NCBI GenBank assembly: GCA_000992445.2
Contig: LBUF02000001.1
Coordinates: forward strand, 1-64,000
Source of the DNA: Parcubacteria group bacterium GW2011_GWA2_38_13b
GTDB lineage: Bacteria > Patescibacteriota > Minisyncoccia > GWA2-38-13b
DNA length: 64,000 bases
Direction: 5' to 3'
This document shows positions 9,964 through 19,188 of this stretch, piece by piece; within the stretch, counting starts at the first letter, position 1; each line of letters starts with the position of its first letter. The position numbers and the translations under genes are program-made. The notes beneath the pieces are model-generated. The model saw only the letters and a program-made list of their open reading frames with translations. It was not told the origin of the DNA and ran no database searches.

Positions 9964-10680
9964 TTAAAACTGTTCCATTTTCGGCGTTATTCTTTTACGA
10001 ATAATCCAGCCGGAAATAAAAGTTATGGCCGTTGCGGCTAAAAGCAAAAAAACGGATGTACCTATAAAACAATCATTTATTCCTTCTTCAATCGCAAAAA
10101 ATAAACATACGGGCTGACTGATAACGGCGACAAAACCGACCACGATCGCTAAATAAAATACCGGATATAATTCCAAAGCGAAACCAACTGCCACGGCGCC
10201 GATCATCCATAAAATAAAACCATCAGGCCAATTTTCTCTAACGTGAAACATTTGGGCTATCAAAAAAATGCTCGCCCCATAAACCAATGAGCCGAGGAAG
10301 ATAAGCGCGTTTCCCGTTTTATCGTAATGCTTTTTTTCTTTCAAAAACCAGCCGCCGGCGTAAAAACCCAGCATCGCTAAAATAAGTATGGCGATTTTTT
10401 CCACGCGACCCAATCCCTGCCAATTAGCGGCGATAAACGAAAAAATCCCCGCGCCTATAAGAATAGCGCCAAAAATAGCGATAATACGAATGGTTTTTTG
10501 CTGCGTATGTTCTTTATCTTCAACTCTTTGTATGGCGTTAAATCCTTCTTTAATCACATTGATAGTCCAGCCCGTATTAATCAATTCTTTATAAATTTCG
10601 TTTTCAGAAATTCCTTTGGCAAGAGAACTTTGTATGTATTCAATTAATTTTTGATCTGCCATACCTTTAGTATACCTCAA
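9964..10680 (-). CDS. DUF2157-like membrane protein
   Basis: IAIFGAILIGAGIFSFIAANWQGLGR. Confidence 0.75.
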   Translation of the reverse strand: MRYTKGMADQKLIEYIQSSLAKGISENEIYKELINTGWTINVIKEGFNAIQRVEDKEHTQQKTIRIIAIFGAILIGAGIFSFIAANWQGLGRVEKIAILILAMLGFYAGGWFLKEKKHYDKTGNALIFLGSLVYGASIFLIAQMFHVRENWPDGFILWMIGAVAVGFALELYPVFYLAIVVGFVAVISQPVCLFFAIEEGINDCFIGTSVFLLLAATAITFISGWIIRKRITPKMEQF

Positions 10681-10751
10681 AAAAAAATAACATATACTTT
10701 ATATGTGGATAACTTTATCGCATCGTTTATTCATTTTTACTAAACTTTAAT

Positions 10752-10841
10752 TTACACCCACTCCACCTCCAAAAAATGCGCGGCGTAAAATATATACCGA
10801 TCATAAACGCAAACAAATCTTTCATTAACTGTATCGAGCGC
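10752..10841 (-). pseudogene. degenerate duplicate of the hydrogenase large-subunit C-terminus
   Basis: Minus frame ...YDRYIFYAAHFLEVEWV* versus YDPCMSCAAHFLEVKWS* at 11253; high nucleotide identity over ~60 bp. Confidence 0.7.
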
Positions 10842-11169
10842 CCTTCTCTTTCCCCTCCAATTTCTTTACTAAATCCAATCCACTGTCTCCGGGGACCGTA
10901 TTGCCCTCCTTATCCAATACGACATGACGACCGTCTTCGTCCCACAATTCATAAACTTCGGCTCCCATACGAACGCTTCCCGCTTTTTTTATTCTTTCTC
11001 CGCACATTAAAAACATTGCCGGATTCTTGGAATTATACCACTGACGGAACAATGATATTTTTTTGCCATTTGCCGTTAAATATTGATCCTCGGGCTTGGG
11101 ATCGGCTTCTTTTAAATTTATTTTCGATTCCGCCGATTTTTCCGCTTGAGATATTTTTTCTTCTTTCAT
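10825..11169 (-). CDS. small hypothetical protein downstream of hydrogenase large subunit
   Basis: 114 aa, co-directional with the hydrogenase genes. Confidence 0.55.
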   Translation of the reverse strand: MKEEKISQAEKSAESKINLKEADPKPEDQYLTANGKKISLFRQWYNSKNPAMFLMCGERIKKAGSVRMGAEVYELWDEDGRHVVLDKEGNTVPGDSGLDLVKKLEGKEKGARYS

Positions 11170-11252
11170 TTTTCAAAAATTCCTTTCTAAAAATCCTTAA
11201 TTTATTGCTCATTAAAAAAATTAACGATCAAGAAAAAAATTTATTAAATTTA

Positions 11253-12539
11253 TCAACTCCATTTTACCTCCAAAAAATGCGCGGCGCAAGACATACAAGG
11301 ATCATAAGCGCGAATAAGTTTTTCAATTTCATATTCGATTTTTTCTTTCGGCGTTTCCGGAATAAGTTCGTCAACGAGCCGCCAGATATCTTCTTCTATA
11401 TTGATCTGATTCTGTCCCGTCGGAACAACAATCTCGCCGCCCTTAACAATACCGTCCGCGCCAACTTCAACCTTGTGGTAAAGCGTTCCGCGCGGCGCTT
11501 CCACTACGCCGATGCCTACGCCCTCCTTGTAGGGCTTTTTTATCAACGGCTCTTCTTTAAATTTATTATTTTCCAAAATTTCAATCGCATCATCCACTGA
11601 ATGTAAAATTTCAATCGCCTGCGCCAAGTTATTATAATAAATATCCGTTGACGGAAACAAATCCAGCGTTTCTTTCAACGATTTTTTGGTTTCATTATGC
11701 AACCGTTCTTTGGCAAGATTCATCCGCGCCAAAGCTCCCACCATATATGCTTTTCCGCCATGCTTATAAGCCGATGCCTGCGAATACGGCAAAACAACGC
11801 GTTCAAGAAAATTCCCGAAGTATTGCTCCGGCAAACAATCCCCTTTTCCGCTATCAATACAGCCGTTTAAAAATCCGTAACGTTCCGGCACCATGGCGAC
11901 AAAATCCGTTTTCCGGTCAAAATGAAAATCACATTTCTCAAATATCTTGATAAGACGCAAAACGGCCGGCCTAATTTTTTTTATTTTTTCTATCGCTTCC
12001 GCGATTTCTTTTTTAGCCGGAAAATGCGTAAAACCGCCAATAACGGGATAAGGCGCGTGCACACTGCGTCCCGCTATAATTGTCGCCAACGCATTACCCG
12101 TAGCTTTTATTTCAAAAGCATCGTGCAATAATTGATGTTCTTCGGGATTATTTTCGTCAAAATCAAGAAACGAATCGCGGCCGAAAAGATCCGGCATCGT
12201 AAAAAGATATAAATGCAAAGCGTGATCGCGAATCATCAACCCGTACATCGTTAAAATCCGCAAAAGCCACGTCTGTTCTGATGGAACGATTTCCAGCGCT
12301 TTTTCGCACGCTTCAATGCTGCATAAAATATGCGCGTTGGAACAAGTTCCGCAAATTCTTGATAAAAGTTGGGGTAAACCCAAAATCGGCTTGCCTTTCA
12401 TCGCCTCCGTGTAAAAACGTTTGTATTCGGTAATCTTAAAATGGACAGATTCAACTTTATTGTTCCGAACACGCACTTCCAAACCGGCCGATCCCTCAAC
12501 CTTGCTGATATGATCCATTGTAATGTCCAGATTATGCAT
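11253..12539 (-). CDS. [NiFe]-hydrogenase large (catalytic) subunit
   Basis: RICGTCSNAH (L1) and DPCMSCAAH (L2) followed by a 7-aa tail. Confidence 0.92.
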   Translation of the reverse strand: MHNLDITMDHISKVEGSAGLEVRVRNNKVESVHFKITEYKRFYTEAMKGKPILGLPQLLSRICGTCSNAHILCSIEACEKALEIVPSEQTWLLRILTMYGLMIRDHALHLYLFTMPDLFGRDSFLDFDENNPEEHQLLHDAFEIKATGNALATIIAGRSVHAPYPVIGGFTHFPAKKEIAEAIEKIKKIRPAVLRLIKIFEKCDFHFDRKTDFVAMVPERYGFLNGCIDSGKGDCLPEQYFGNFLERVVLPYSQASAYKHGGKAYMVGALARMNLAKERLHNETKKSLKETLDLFPSTDIYYNNLAQAIEILHSVDDAIEILENNKFKEEPLIKKPYKEGVGIGVVEAPRGTLYHKVEVGADGIVKGGEIVVPTGQNQINIEEDIWRLVDELIPETPKEKIEYEIEKLIRAYDPCMSCAAHFLEVKWS

Positions 12540-12552
12540 CGTAATAAAAATC

Positions 12553-12662
12553 CAAAACTCTAAATCCTAAATAATATCAAAATTCAAAATCCAAATATCT
12601 AAACTCGTATTTAAAATTTTGAATTTGTAATTTATTTAGAAATTAGGATTTAGTAATTAGAA
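12553..12662. repeat. AT-rich imperfect inverted repeat
   Basis: actctaaatcctaaataa...attttgaattt...ttatttagaaattaggatttagta. Confidence 0.6.
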
Positions 12663-12678
12663 ATTTCTATGCTCTACA

Positions 12679-13167
12679 TTATGTATTATGCGATCGAAAC
12701 TCTTCAATTAAATTATTGACTGCCTTCATGAAAACATTATGATCCATTGGGCATCCTGGAATTTCGGCGTCAACTTTTACAACTTCTGAAACTTTCAAAA
12801 CTTTTGGGAAAGAAGCGAAATGCTCAATCAACGGCTCTATATTTTCCCTCTGTTCTTCATTAAAAAAATTGCGCTGGGCAGACGGCATTCCCGTAATCGC
12901 GCAAGAACCGACAGCAACCACTTTTTTGGATATTATTCTGATTTCTTCAATTTTTTTCTTGTGCTTTTCCGACGCGACCGCGCCTTCAATAAAAGCAATA
13001 TCAAATTCGTCAAAAATATTTTTCGATTTCAACGCGTTCACATGCCGAAAATCAAAAATTTTCTTCCATTCCTGCCAATGATCGTTCAAAATCTCCGTAA
13101 AAACAACCAAATTATCCTCGCAGCACGAAAACGAAAACCAGCCGATTTTTATTTTATTGACATTCAT
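12679..13167 (-). CDS. hydrogenase small subunit / NuoB-like 20-kDa FeS protein
   Basis: SFSCCED, VGSCAITG, PGCPMD. Confidence 0.85.
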   Translation of the reverse strand: MNVNKIKIGWFSFSCCEDNLVVFTEILNDHWQEWKKIFDFRHVNALKSKNIFDEFDIAFIEGAVASEKHKKKIEEIRIISKKVVAVGSCAITGMPSAQRNFFNEEQRENIEPLIEHFASFPKVLKVSEVVKVDAEIPGCPMDHNVFMKAVNNLIEEFRSHNT

Positions 13168-13263
13168 GTGTTTTAATTATCATTAATGCAAAAAATCGCG
13201 CTTTTCATTAATAACGCTAAAAAAATTATTATAATTACATTTAATATATTTTGATAATCTATA

Positions 13264-13623
13264 CTACACTACCCTTGCGTTAAAAGGAAAATTTCCTAAA
13301 TTATTATTAAGCCAATTTTTGATAGCGTCTACCGTTTCTGCTCTTTTTAACCTTGCTTCTTTATCTCCATAGTATTGATCTGCCACAAAATCGTCCTCTG
13401 AAACGGAAATGTTAATTATCTTTTCATCTCCATAGGTATTGATATTATAACTAATCAATGTGCTTGGTCTACGATCAGGTAATACATTATTTAAAGATTC
13501 GTCTGTATCTATTTTTTTACGTAATTCCACAATCGCTTCATGTACTTTATCTTCGTAAGATTTATCGTTATTTTTTTCGGGCGTTTTCTCCGTCCGCGGT
13601 ATTTTAATATTTTCTTTTGACAT
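13264..13623 (-). CDS. hypothetical protein
   Basis: 119-aa ORF between oxidoreductase and hydrogenase genes. Confidence 0.5.
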   Translation of the reverse strand: MSKENIKIPRTEKTPEKNNDKSYEDKVHEAIVELRKKIDTDESLNNVLPDRRPSTLISYNINTYGDEKIINISVSEDDFVADQYYGDKEARLKRAETVDAIKNWLNNNLGNFPFNARVV

Positions 13624-13633
13624 ATGTTTGTTA

Positions 13634-14878
13634 TTAAAACTTATTAAAATTATTAAGCCGTATCGACCTTTTTAAATTTTTAAACTTGTCTATTTTGTTA
13701 GAAATATCAACTCCTTTTTCTATCATCTCCCGAATCGGCGTCACTTCATTGATTTTATTTATCAATATCGCCCCGATAATTTTATTGTTTTTTACGATAA
13801 GACGCCGATAAAGATTATCCGCTACGGATACGGCCGAAATAATTTCACGATTCTCGCCAACTTTGAAATCGCCGATAAAAGCGATGTTTAGCCCGAAACC
13901 GGACGAATTGCAAAACGAAACAAACTTAAACGGCTGGCGTCCGCCAATCATATTTAAACCGGCGATTTTCCCTTGAAGCTGGGCATTCGCCCAATTGCCG
14001 ACATACCCCGATTCGCAAGTGATCACATCCATAAATTCCGCCGCGTCTCCGGCAGTCCAAATATCTTGAATGTTTGTTTCCAAATATTCATTGGCGAGTA
14101 TGCCTCGTCCAACCTTAATTCCGGCATCTTTAACCCAATTATACGGACAAAAAACCCCGATACTGACAAGCGCGATATCCGCCGATATTCTTTCGCCACT
14201 TTTTAACATAACTCCATCAACCTTTTCTTCTCCGGTGATTTCCTTTACTTCCGACTCGCGAATAATTTTTATGCCGTTTTTTCGCAAAGCGTTCTCCACA
14301 ATTTCGCTTCCCGCCTCATCTAAAACCCCTTCCCAAAAAAAATTTTCGCGGATAATCAAATCAACTTCAACGCCCGCCATCCGCATCATCTCGCACATTT
14401 CAAAACCTACAAAACCGCCGCCGATAATTACCGCTTTTTTGGCGGTCTTTACGGCTTCCATAATCGTTTTTGCGTCGTTCAAATTCCGCAAATACAAAAC
14501 TCCTTTTTTGCCGCTTCCGATAATTTCCAATTCGCGCGAATAGCCGCCGACAGCCAAAAGCAATTTTTCGTAATTTATCTCTTTACCATCGTCTAAAAAA
14601 ACTATTTTATTTCTTGAGTCAAGTTTTATCGCTTTCTTGCCTGCCAAAAGTTCAATATTATTTTCTTGATACCATTCTTCCGTTCTCAGCCAAATTTTGT
14701 CAAACGGAATTTTACCCAGAAAAAAAGCCGGCTTAGAAAGCATTATGCGGGAATAAAAACGGTATGGCTCATCGGAAATCATCATTATTCCGTTTTTTTT
14801 ATCGTTCTGTCTAATGGTTTCCGCGGAAGTCGTGCCGGCAATACCGCCGCCAATAATTAAATAACGCGTTATTTTCAT
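13634..14878 (-). CDS. FAD-dependent NAD(P)H oxidoreductase (rubredoxin reductase/NirB-type)
   Basis: YLIIGGGIAGTTSAE, AVIIGGGFVGFEMCEMM, IWTAGDAAEF. Confidence 0.9.
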   Translation of the reverse strand: MKITRYLIIGGGIAGTTSAETIRQNDKKNGIMMISDEPYRFYSRIMLSKPAFFLGKIPFDKIWLRTEEWYQENNIELLAGKKAIKLDSRNKIVFLDDGKEINYEKLLLAVGGYSRELEIIGSGKKGVLYLRNLNDAKTIMEAVKTAKKAVIIGGGFVGFEMCEMMRMAGVEVDLIIRENFFWEGVLDEAGSEIVENALRKNGIKIIRESEVKEITGEEKVDGVMLKSGERISADIALVSIGVFCPYNWVKDAGIKVGRGILANEYLETNIQDIWTAGDAAEFMDVITCESGYVGNWANAQLQGKIAGLNMIGGRQPFKFVSFCNSSGFGLNIAFIGDFKVGENREIISAVSVADNLYRRLIVKNNKIIGAILINKINEVTPIREMIEKGVDISNKIDKFKNLKRSIRLNNFNKF

Positions 14879-14879
14879 A

Positions 14880-15848
14880 TTATATGATTATCCCGATTTT
14901 TTCTTTTACATTTTTTAATGTTTGCTGAGCCTGTTTTTGGGCTTTTTCTTTACCGGATTTCAGAATTTGTAAAATATAATCTTTATTATCCGCAAATTTT
15001 TTTCTTTTTTCGCGAAAATCTTTTAAACCGTTGACGATAATTTCCGCCAAATCTTTTTTGAATTCCCCATAACCTTTTCCGGCGTATTCTTTTTCAATTT
15101 CTGCGATTTTTTTTCCGGAAAATTCGCTGTATATGGTAAGTAAATTGGAAATTGCCGGTTTATCGTATCCGTATTTTATTTCCGTTCCGGAATCGGTTAC
15201 GGCTTTTTTTATTTTATCGCGGATAATGTCAGGTTCATCGGACAAAGCGATGCCCGAATCGCCGGTTTTACTCATTTTTTTAAGCGGATTCTGAAGAGAC
15301 ATTATACGCGCTCCTTGCGCAAGCAATGGCTTAATTCTTTTAAATGTTTTACCGAAAATATTATTAAATCTTCGCGCGATATCATTGGTTAACTCAATAT
15401 GAGGAATTTGGTCTTCACCGACCGGAATATGAGTTGTTCCATAAAGCAAAATATCGGCCGCCATAAGCGCCGGATAAGACAATAAACCCAAACTCACATA
15501 TTCCGGATTCGATTCAACTTTTTCTTTATAAGTCGGCACTCTTCCAAACCACGAAAGAGGCGTTATTGAAGAGAAAATCCACGATAATTCCAAATGTTCC
15601 GGTATTTGCGATTGAAGGATAAGCGCGCTTTTATTTGGATCCACGCCGGCGGCAAGATAATCAAAAATCGCGTCTAAGGTATCATTTTCAAGTTCTTTTT
15701 TGGTAAAGGGAGTGGTAATCGCGTGATAATCAACAACAGCAAAAATCGCTTCATTTTTGTTTTGGAGTTCAATCCATTGTTTTATGGCTCCCAAATAATT
15801 TCCTATATGAATTTTTCCGCTCGGACGGATGCCACTGAAAATACGCAT
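14880..15848 (-). CDS. trpS: tryptophanyl-tRNA synthetase
   Basis: SGIRPSGKIHIGNYLGAI, PVGEDQIPHIELT, KMSKT. Confidence 0.95.
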   Translation of the reverse strand: MRIFSGIRPSGKIHIGNYLGAIKQWIELQNKNEAIFAVVDYHAITTPFTKKELENDTLDAIFDYLAAGVDPNKSALILQSQIPEHLELSWIFSSITPLSWFGRVPTYKEKVESNPEYVSLGLLSYPALMAADILLYGTTHIPVGEDQIPHIELTNDIARRFNNIFGKTFKRIKPLLAQGARIMSLQNPLKKMSKTGDSGIALSDEPDIIRDKIKKAVTDSGTEIKYGYDKPAISNLLTIYSEFSGKKIAEIEKEYAGKGYGEFKKDLAEIIVNGLKDFREKRKKFADNKDYILQILKSGKEKAQKQAQQTLKNVKEKIGIII

Positions 15849-15876
15849 AATTTAAATTTTACATTTTGATTTAATT

Positions 15877-17691
15877 CTACACCTCAATTACCACCGGTAA
15901 GACCATTGGCCTTCTGGCCGTTTTTGTATAAAGAAATCCTCCGATTCTCTCTCGTATATTATTTTTAACATAATCCCAACTGACGGGATGAGTGGTCGCG
16001 GTCGTTTTTTCAATAATTTCTTTTGTCCTTTTTCTGGTTTGCGCCAACAAATCTTTTGATTCCCGCAAATATACGAAACCGCGTGAAATTATATCCGGGT
16101 TACCTTTAACTTTTCCAGTTTGCCCATCCACCACTGAAATTATAACAAAAATACCATCATTGGAAAGCGCTTGGCGGTCGCGAATTACGACTTGACCGAC
16201 GTCGCCAACTCCCAATCCGTCAACCATAACATTCCCCGATGAAACACGTTTTTTTGTTAATTCTATTTTATTTTGGTCAAGTTCTATTATTTGCCCATTC
16301 TCTCCAATCACTATATTATCTTTAGAAATGCCAACTTCATCGGCAAGCATAGCGTGAACTCGTCTCATAGAATAAAACCCGTAAATAGGCATAAAAAATT
16401 TCGGTTTTATTATTCTGATTAATTTTTTAAGGTCTTCCTGCGGCGCGTGTCCTCCGGAATGTATATCCAACATCCGATAATGCAAAACATTCGCTGTTTG
16501 TTTGTAAATAACATCTTTCAACGCTTGAACCGAACCCTGATTACTGGGAATAATAGACGCGGATAACATAATTGTATCGGTTGGTTTTATTCTTATTTCT
16601 CTATGTTCTTGGCTAGCAATTCTCATTAACGCGGCATTCGGTTCTCCTTGAGCGCCAGTGCATATTATGGTTATTCTATCATCGGAATAATCTTTTATTC
16701 TTTTAGAGTCAATAATAGTATCTTTTTTATATGTCAAATAACCCAATCCTTTGGCAATTTCAATATTTGTCTTCATACTATATCCCACAATCGCCACTTT
16801 ACGATTATATTTTTCCGAAATATGAATAATTTGCTGAATGCGGTTAAGTAATGAAGAAAAGGAACTGGCGATTATCCGTCCGGTAGTTTTTTGGAAAACT
16901 TTATCAATATTTTCCATTATTGTTTTTTCCGAAATTGATGTTCCTGGAATTTCAGCGTCCGTACTATCCGACATAAGAAGCAGAACCCCCTTGTTCGATA
17001 TTTCTTCAAGACGCTTAAAATCAGTCGGCTTATCATAAACCGGCGTTTCGTCAAATTTAAAATCTCCCGTATGAATCAATGTTCCGACGGGCGTATTTAT
17101 AACCAAACCGACGCAATCCGGAATATTATGATTTTGACGAAAAAATTCTACCGTAAAATCACCAAGCTTTATGCAGCTTTTTTCATTTATTTCTTTAATT
17201 TCAAGCGGCGGCAAATTCGGGAATTCCTCGTGTCGCTTTAGTATGATTCCACGTATCAACGGCGTTCCGAAAATGGGAGGATTGCCGATTTTATTGATAA
17301 TATAAGGTATCCCGCCGATATGATCATAATGCCCGTGAGTAATAAATACCCCCCTTATGTTTTCTTTTTTTTCTTGAAGATATGTCGTATCAGGAATTAT
17401 ATAATCAATGCCCGGCGTGTTTTCATCGGGAAACTGAAAACCCATATCGACGATTATGATGTCTTGTTTATATTCAAAAGCCATCATATTTTGTCCCACT
17501 TCTTCCATACCGCCGAGCGGTATTATCCGAATATGGGGATTTCTATTGATTGGGTGATCGGTAGTTATTTTTATCGGCGATTGCTTTTGCGCCGATATGC
17601 GATGTTTGGCCGGAGACGAATGGAATCTGCCGTGTTGCGAATAAGGCGATCGGCGATTTCCCGTACGAGATGTTTGTTTGAATGTTTGCAT
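15877..17691 (-). CDS. rnj: ribonuclease J
   Basis: LGGMEEVGQNM, THGHYDHIGG, SGGHAPQEDL. Confidence 0.95.
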   Translation of the reverse strand: MQTFKQTSRTGNRRSPYSQHGRFHSSPAKHRISAQKQSPIKITTDHPINRNPHIRIIPLGGMEEVGQNMMAFEYKQDIIIVDMGFQFPDENTPGIDYIIPDTTYLQEKKENIRGVFITHGHYDHIGGIPYIINKIGNPPIFGTPLIRGIILKRHEEFPNLPPLEIKEINEKSCIKLGDFTVEFFRQNHNIPDCVGLVINTPVGTLIHTGDFKFDETPVYDKPTDFKRLEEISNKGVLLLMSDSTDAEIPGTSISEKTIMENIDKVFQKTTGRIIASSFSSLLNRIQQIIHISEKYNRKVAIVGYSMKTNIEIAKGLGYLTYKKDTIIDSKRIKDYSDDRITIICTGAQGEPNAALMRIASQEHREIRIKPTDTIMLSASIIPSNQGSVQALKDVIYKQTANVLHYRMLDIHSGGHAPQEDLKKLIRIIKPKFFMPIYGFYSMRRVHAMLADEVGISKDNIVIGENGQIIELDQNKIELTKKRVSSGNVMVDGLGVGDVGQVVIRDRQALSNDGIFVIISVVDGQTGKVKGNPDIISRGFVYLRESKDLLAQTRKRTKEIIEKTTATTHPVSWDYVKNNIRERIGGFLYTKTARRPMVLPVVIEV

Positions 17692-17710
17692 AAATTATTT
17701 TTTACTTTAT

Positions 17711-17806
17711 CTTAAATTACGAAATGTTTGCGTTTGAATTTGCGCGCCCCGTCCCGCAGTACTGCGGGACGGGGCGCGCAAATGACATTTAGTAATCCAG
17801 AATATT
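17711..17806. repeat. intergenic palindromic repeat, copy 1, with perfect 44-bp GC palindrome
   Basis: tttgcgcgccccgtcccgcagt/actgcgggacggggcgcgcaaa at 17739-17782. Confidence 0.9.
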
Positions 17807-18760
17807 TTAATCTATTATTTGTTTTCTGAAAGGCGAAAAAAAATCGGGATCAATGATCCGTTCAAAACAGGTATAGCCCGAATTATGAATCCAGTTTTCC
17901 GTAATTCCAAACGGTTTTGTCGGCATCGGCTCGCCATTTATACTGCCAAATTCTTCTTTGTTAGAAGTGCTGAAAGTAGCGCATAATTCAAAAGATTTAT
18001 CGCCGTTTATTTTGTATATATACGGTTCTTGAGTTTCCAGATCTGTTGGAACCGCAAATCCATTGATATCGTTTTTAATTTTATCAAGCGATTGGGGGAG
18101 TTTTTCTTTGACCTGCCAATAACTTATTATTTGGGATTGTATTGTTTGCAGATCATTTATCCGTTGGTCGTCAAACCGTCTAAGCCGTTCGGCTCGAGGT
18201 GAACCGGCTATGAAAAATCCGGCGATAATTGCCGCGCCGCCAAGAATAATCACTGTCCAAACAAATAATTTCATTTTTGGATTTTTTGAAGCGGGAATGT
18301 TTTTTTTGAGATTCCAACCGTAATAAAGAAAAACCGCGAGGGCAATCAAGAGAACGACAATAATTTTTAAAATGAAGCGCGTAGTCAACTCTCCGTTTAA
18401 AAATCTAAAAATAAGACTAATAATATCGCCCGCTATAACCAGAATTGTGGCGAATACCGTAAAATAAATGGTCCATTTTCGCGTTTTCAATTCTCTTTTT
18501 TCCGGGTTCACGGCAAGATCTTTTTGCGCAAACGCGGAAAGCCAAACATAGAACGGGAAAACAATTACTAATATTGAAAGCGGCCAACGTATGAAATTGC
18601 GGGCGAACCTGATTGATTCCGGATGAAGCAAGTCCGGAAAATAAATATTGATATATTGAAAAATAATCATACCGAAAGTTATTACGCTTACGTAAAGCGT
18701 AATAATCGTAAGTAAGTGCATAAAAACGTCTTTCGGACCGGTTTTAGTTAAATCTTCCAT
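17807..18760 (-). CDS. membrane protein (DUF5671-like) with pilin-like C-terminal region
   Basis: N-terminal TM helices; PRAERLRRFDDQRINDLQTIQSQIISYWQ. Confidence 0.6.
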   Translation of the reverse strand: MEDLTKTGPKDVFMHLLTIITLYVSVITFGMIIFQYINIYFPDLLHPESIRFARNFIRWPLSILVIVFPFYVWLSAFAQKDLAVNPEKRELKTRKWTIYFTVFATILVIAGDIISLIFRFLNGELTTRFILKIIVVLLIALAVFLYYGWNLKKNIPASKNPKMKLFVWTVIILGGAAIIAGFFIAGSPRAERLRRFDDQRINDLQTIQSQIISYWQVKEKLPQSLDKIKNDINGFAVPTDLETQEPYIYKINGDKSFELCATFSTSNKEEFGSINGEPMPTKPFGITENWIHNSGYTCFERIIDPDFFSPFRKQIID

Positions 18761-18853
18761 ATTTTTTATTCTAACTTCAAATAATCCAAATAGATATTGG
18801 CTAATTTTTGAATTAATGAGGATAAAATTATAAATTTAAATTAAATAAATTAG

Positions 18854-18936
18854 TGCCTAGGGGGAGACTCGGACTCCCATGCCCTTGCGAGCGCGACATT
18901 TTAAGTGTCGTGTGTCTACCATTGCACCACCTAGGC
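18854..18936 (-). tRNA. tRNA-Leu(TAA)
   Basis: Cloverleaf with variable arm; anticodon stem CGACA/TGTCG, loop CTTAAAA. Confidence 0.93.
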
Positions 18937-18980
18937 ATATTTTGAATGAGGCCCGGGGGAGAATTGCCACGCCCTTTTGG

Positions 18981-19052
18981 AGGTCTGGGTGGGAATTGCA
19001 CCCACGCATAAGAGTTTTGCAGACTCCTGCCTTGCTACTTGGCTACCAGACC
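18981..19052 (-). tRNA. tRNA-Cys(GCA)
   Basis: Acceptor GGTCTGG/CCAGACC, anticodon loop CTGCAAA, discriminator T. Confidence 0.93.
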
Positions 19053-19188
19053 GTATTAACAAAAACGAACAAGCAGACTGGCGGGCCACCGGACCAAATC
19101 TTATTTATACATTAAATTTACTATAAATTTCATTTATTCACAATATTACAGACTTGTCTAATTGTTTTTTAATGATAGGATACAATAG

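Noticed and set aside
10776-11600. 274-aa plus-strand ORF
   Set aside because: Antisense to the hydrogenase large subunit and its downstream region; low-complexity translation; the minus frames carry clear motifs.
18879-19115. 78-aa plus-strand ORF
   Set aside because: Runs across tRNA-Leu and tRNA-Cys on the other strand.
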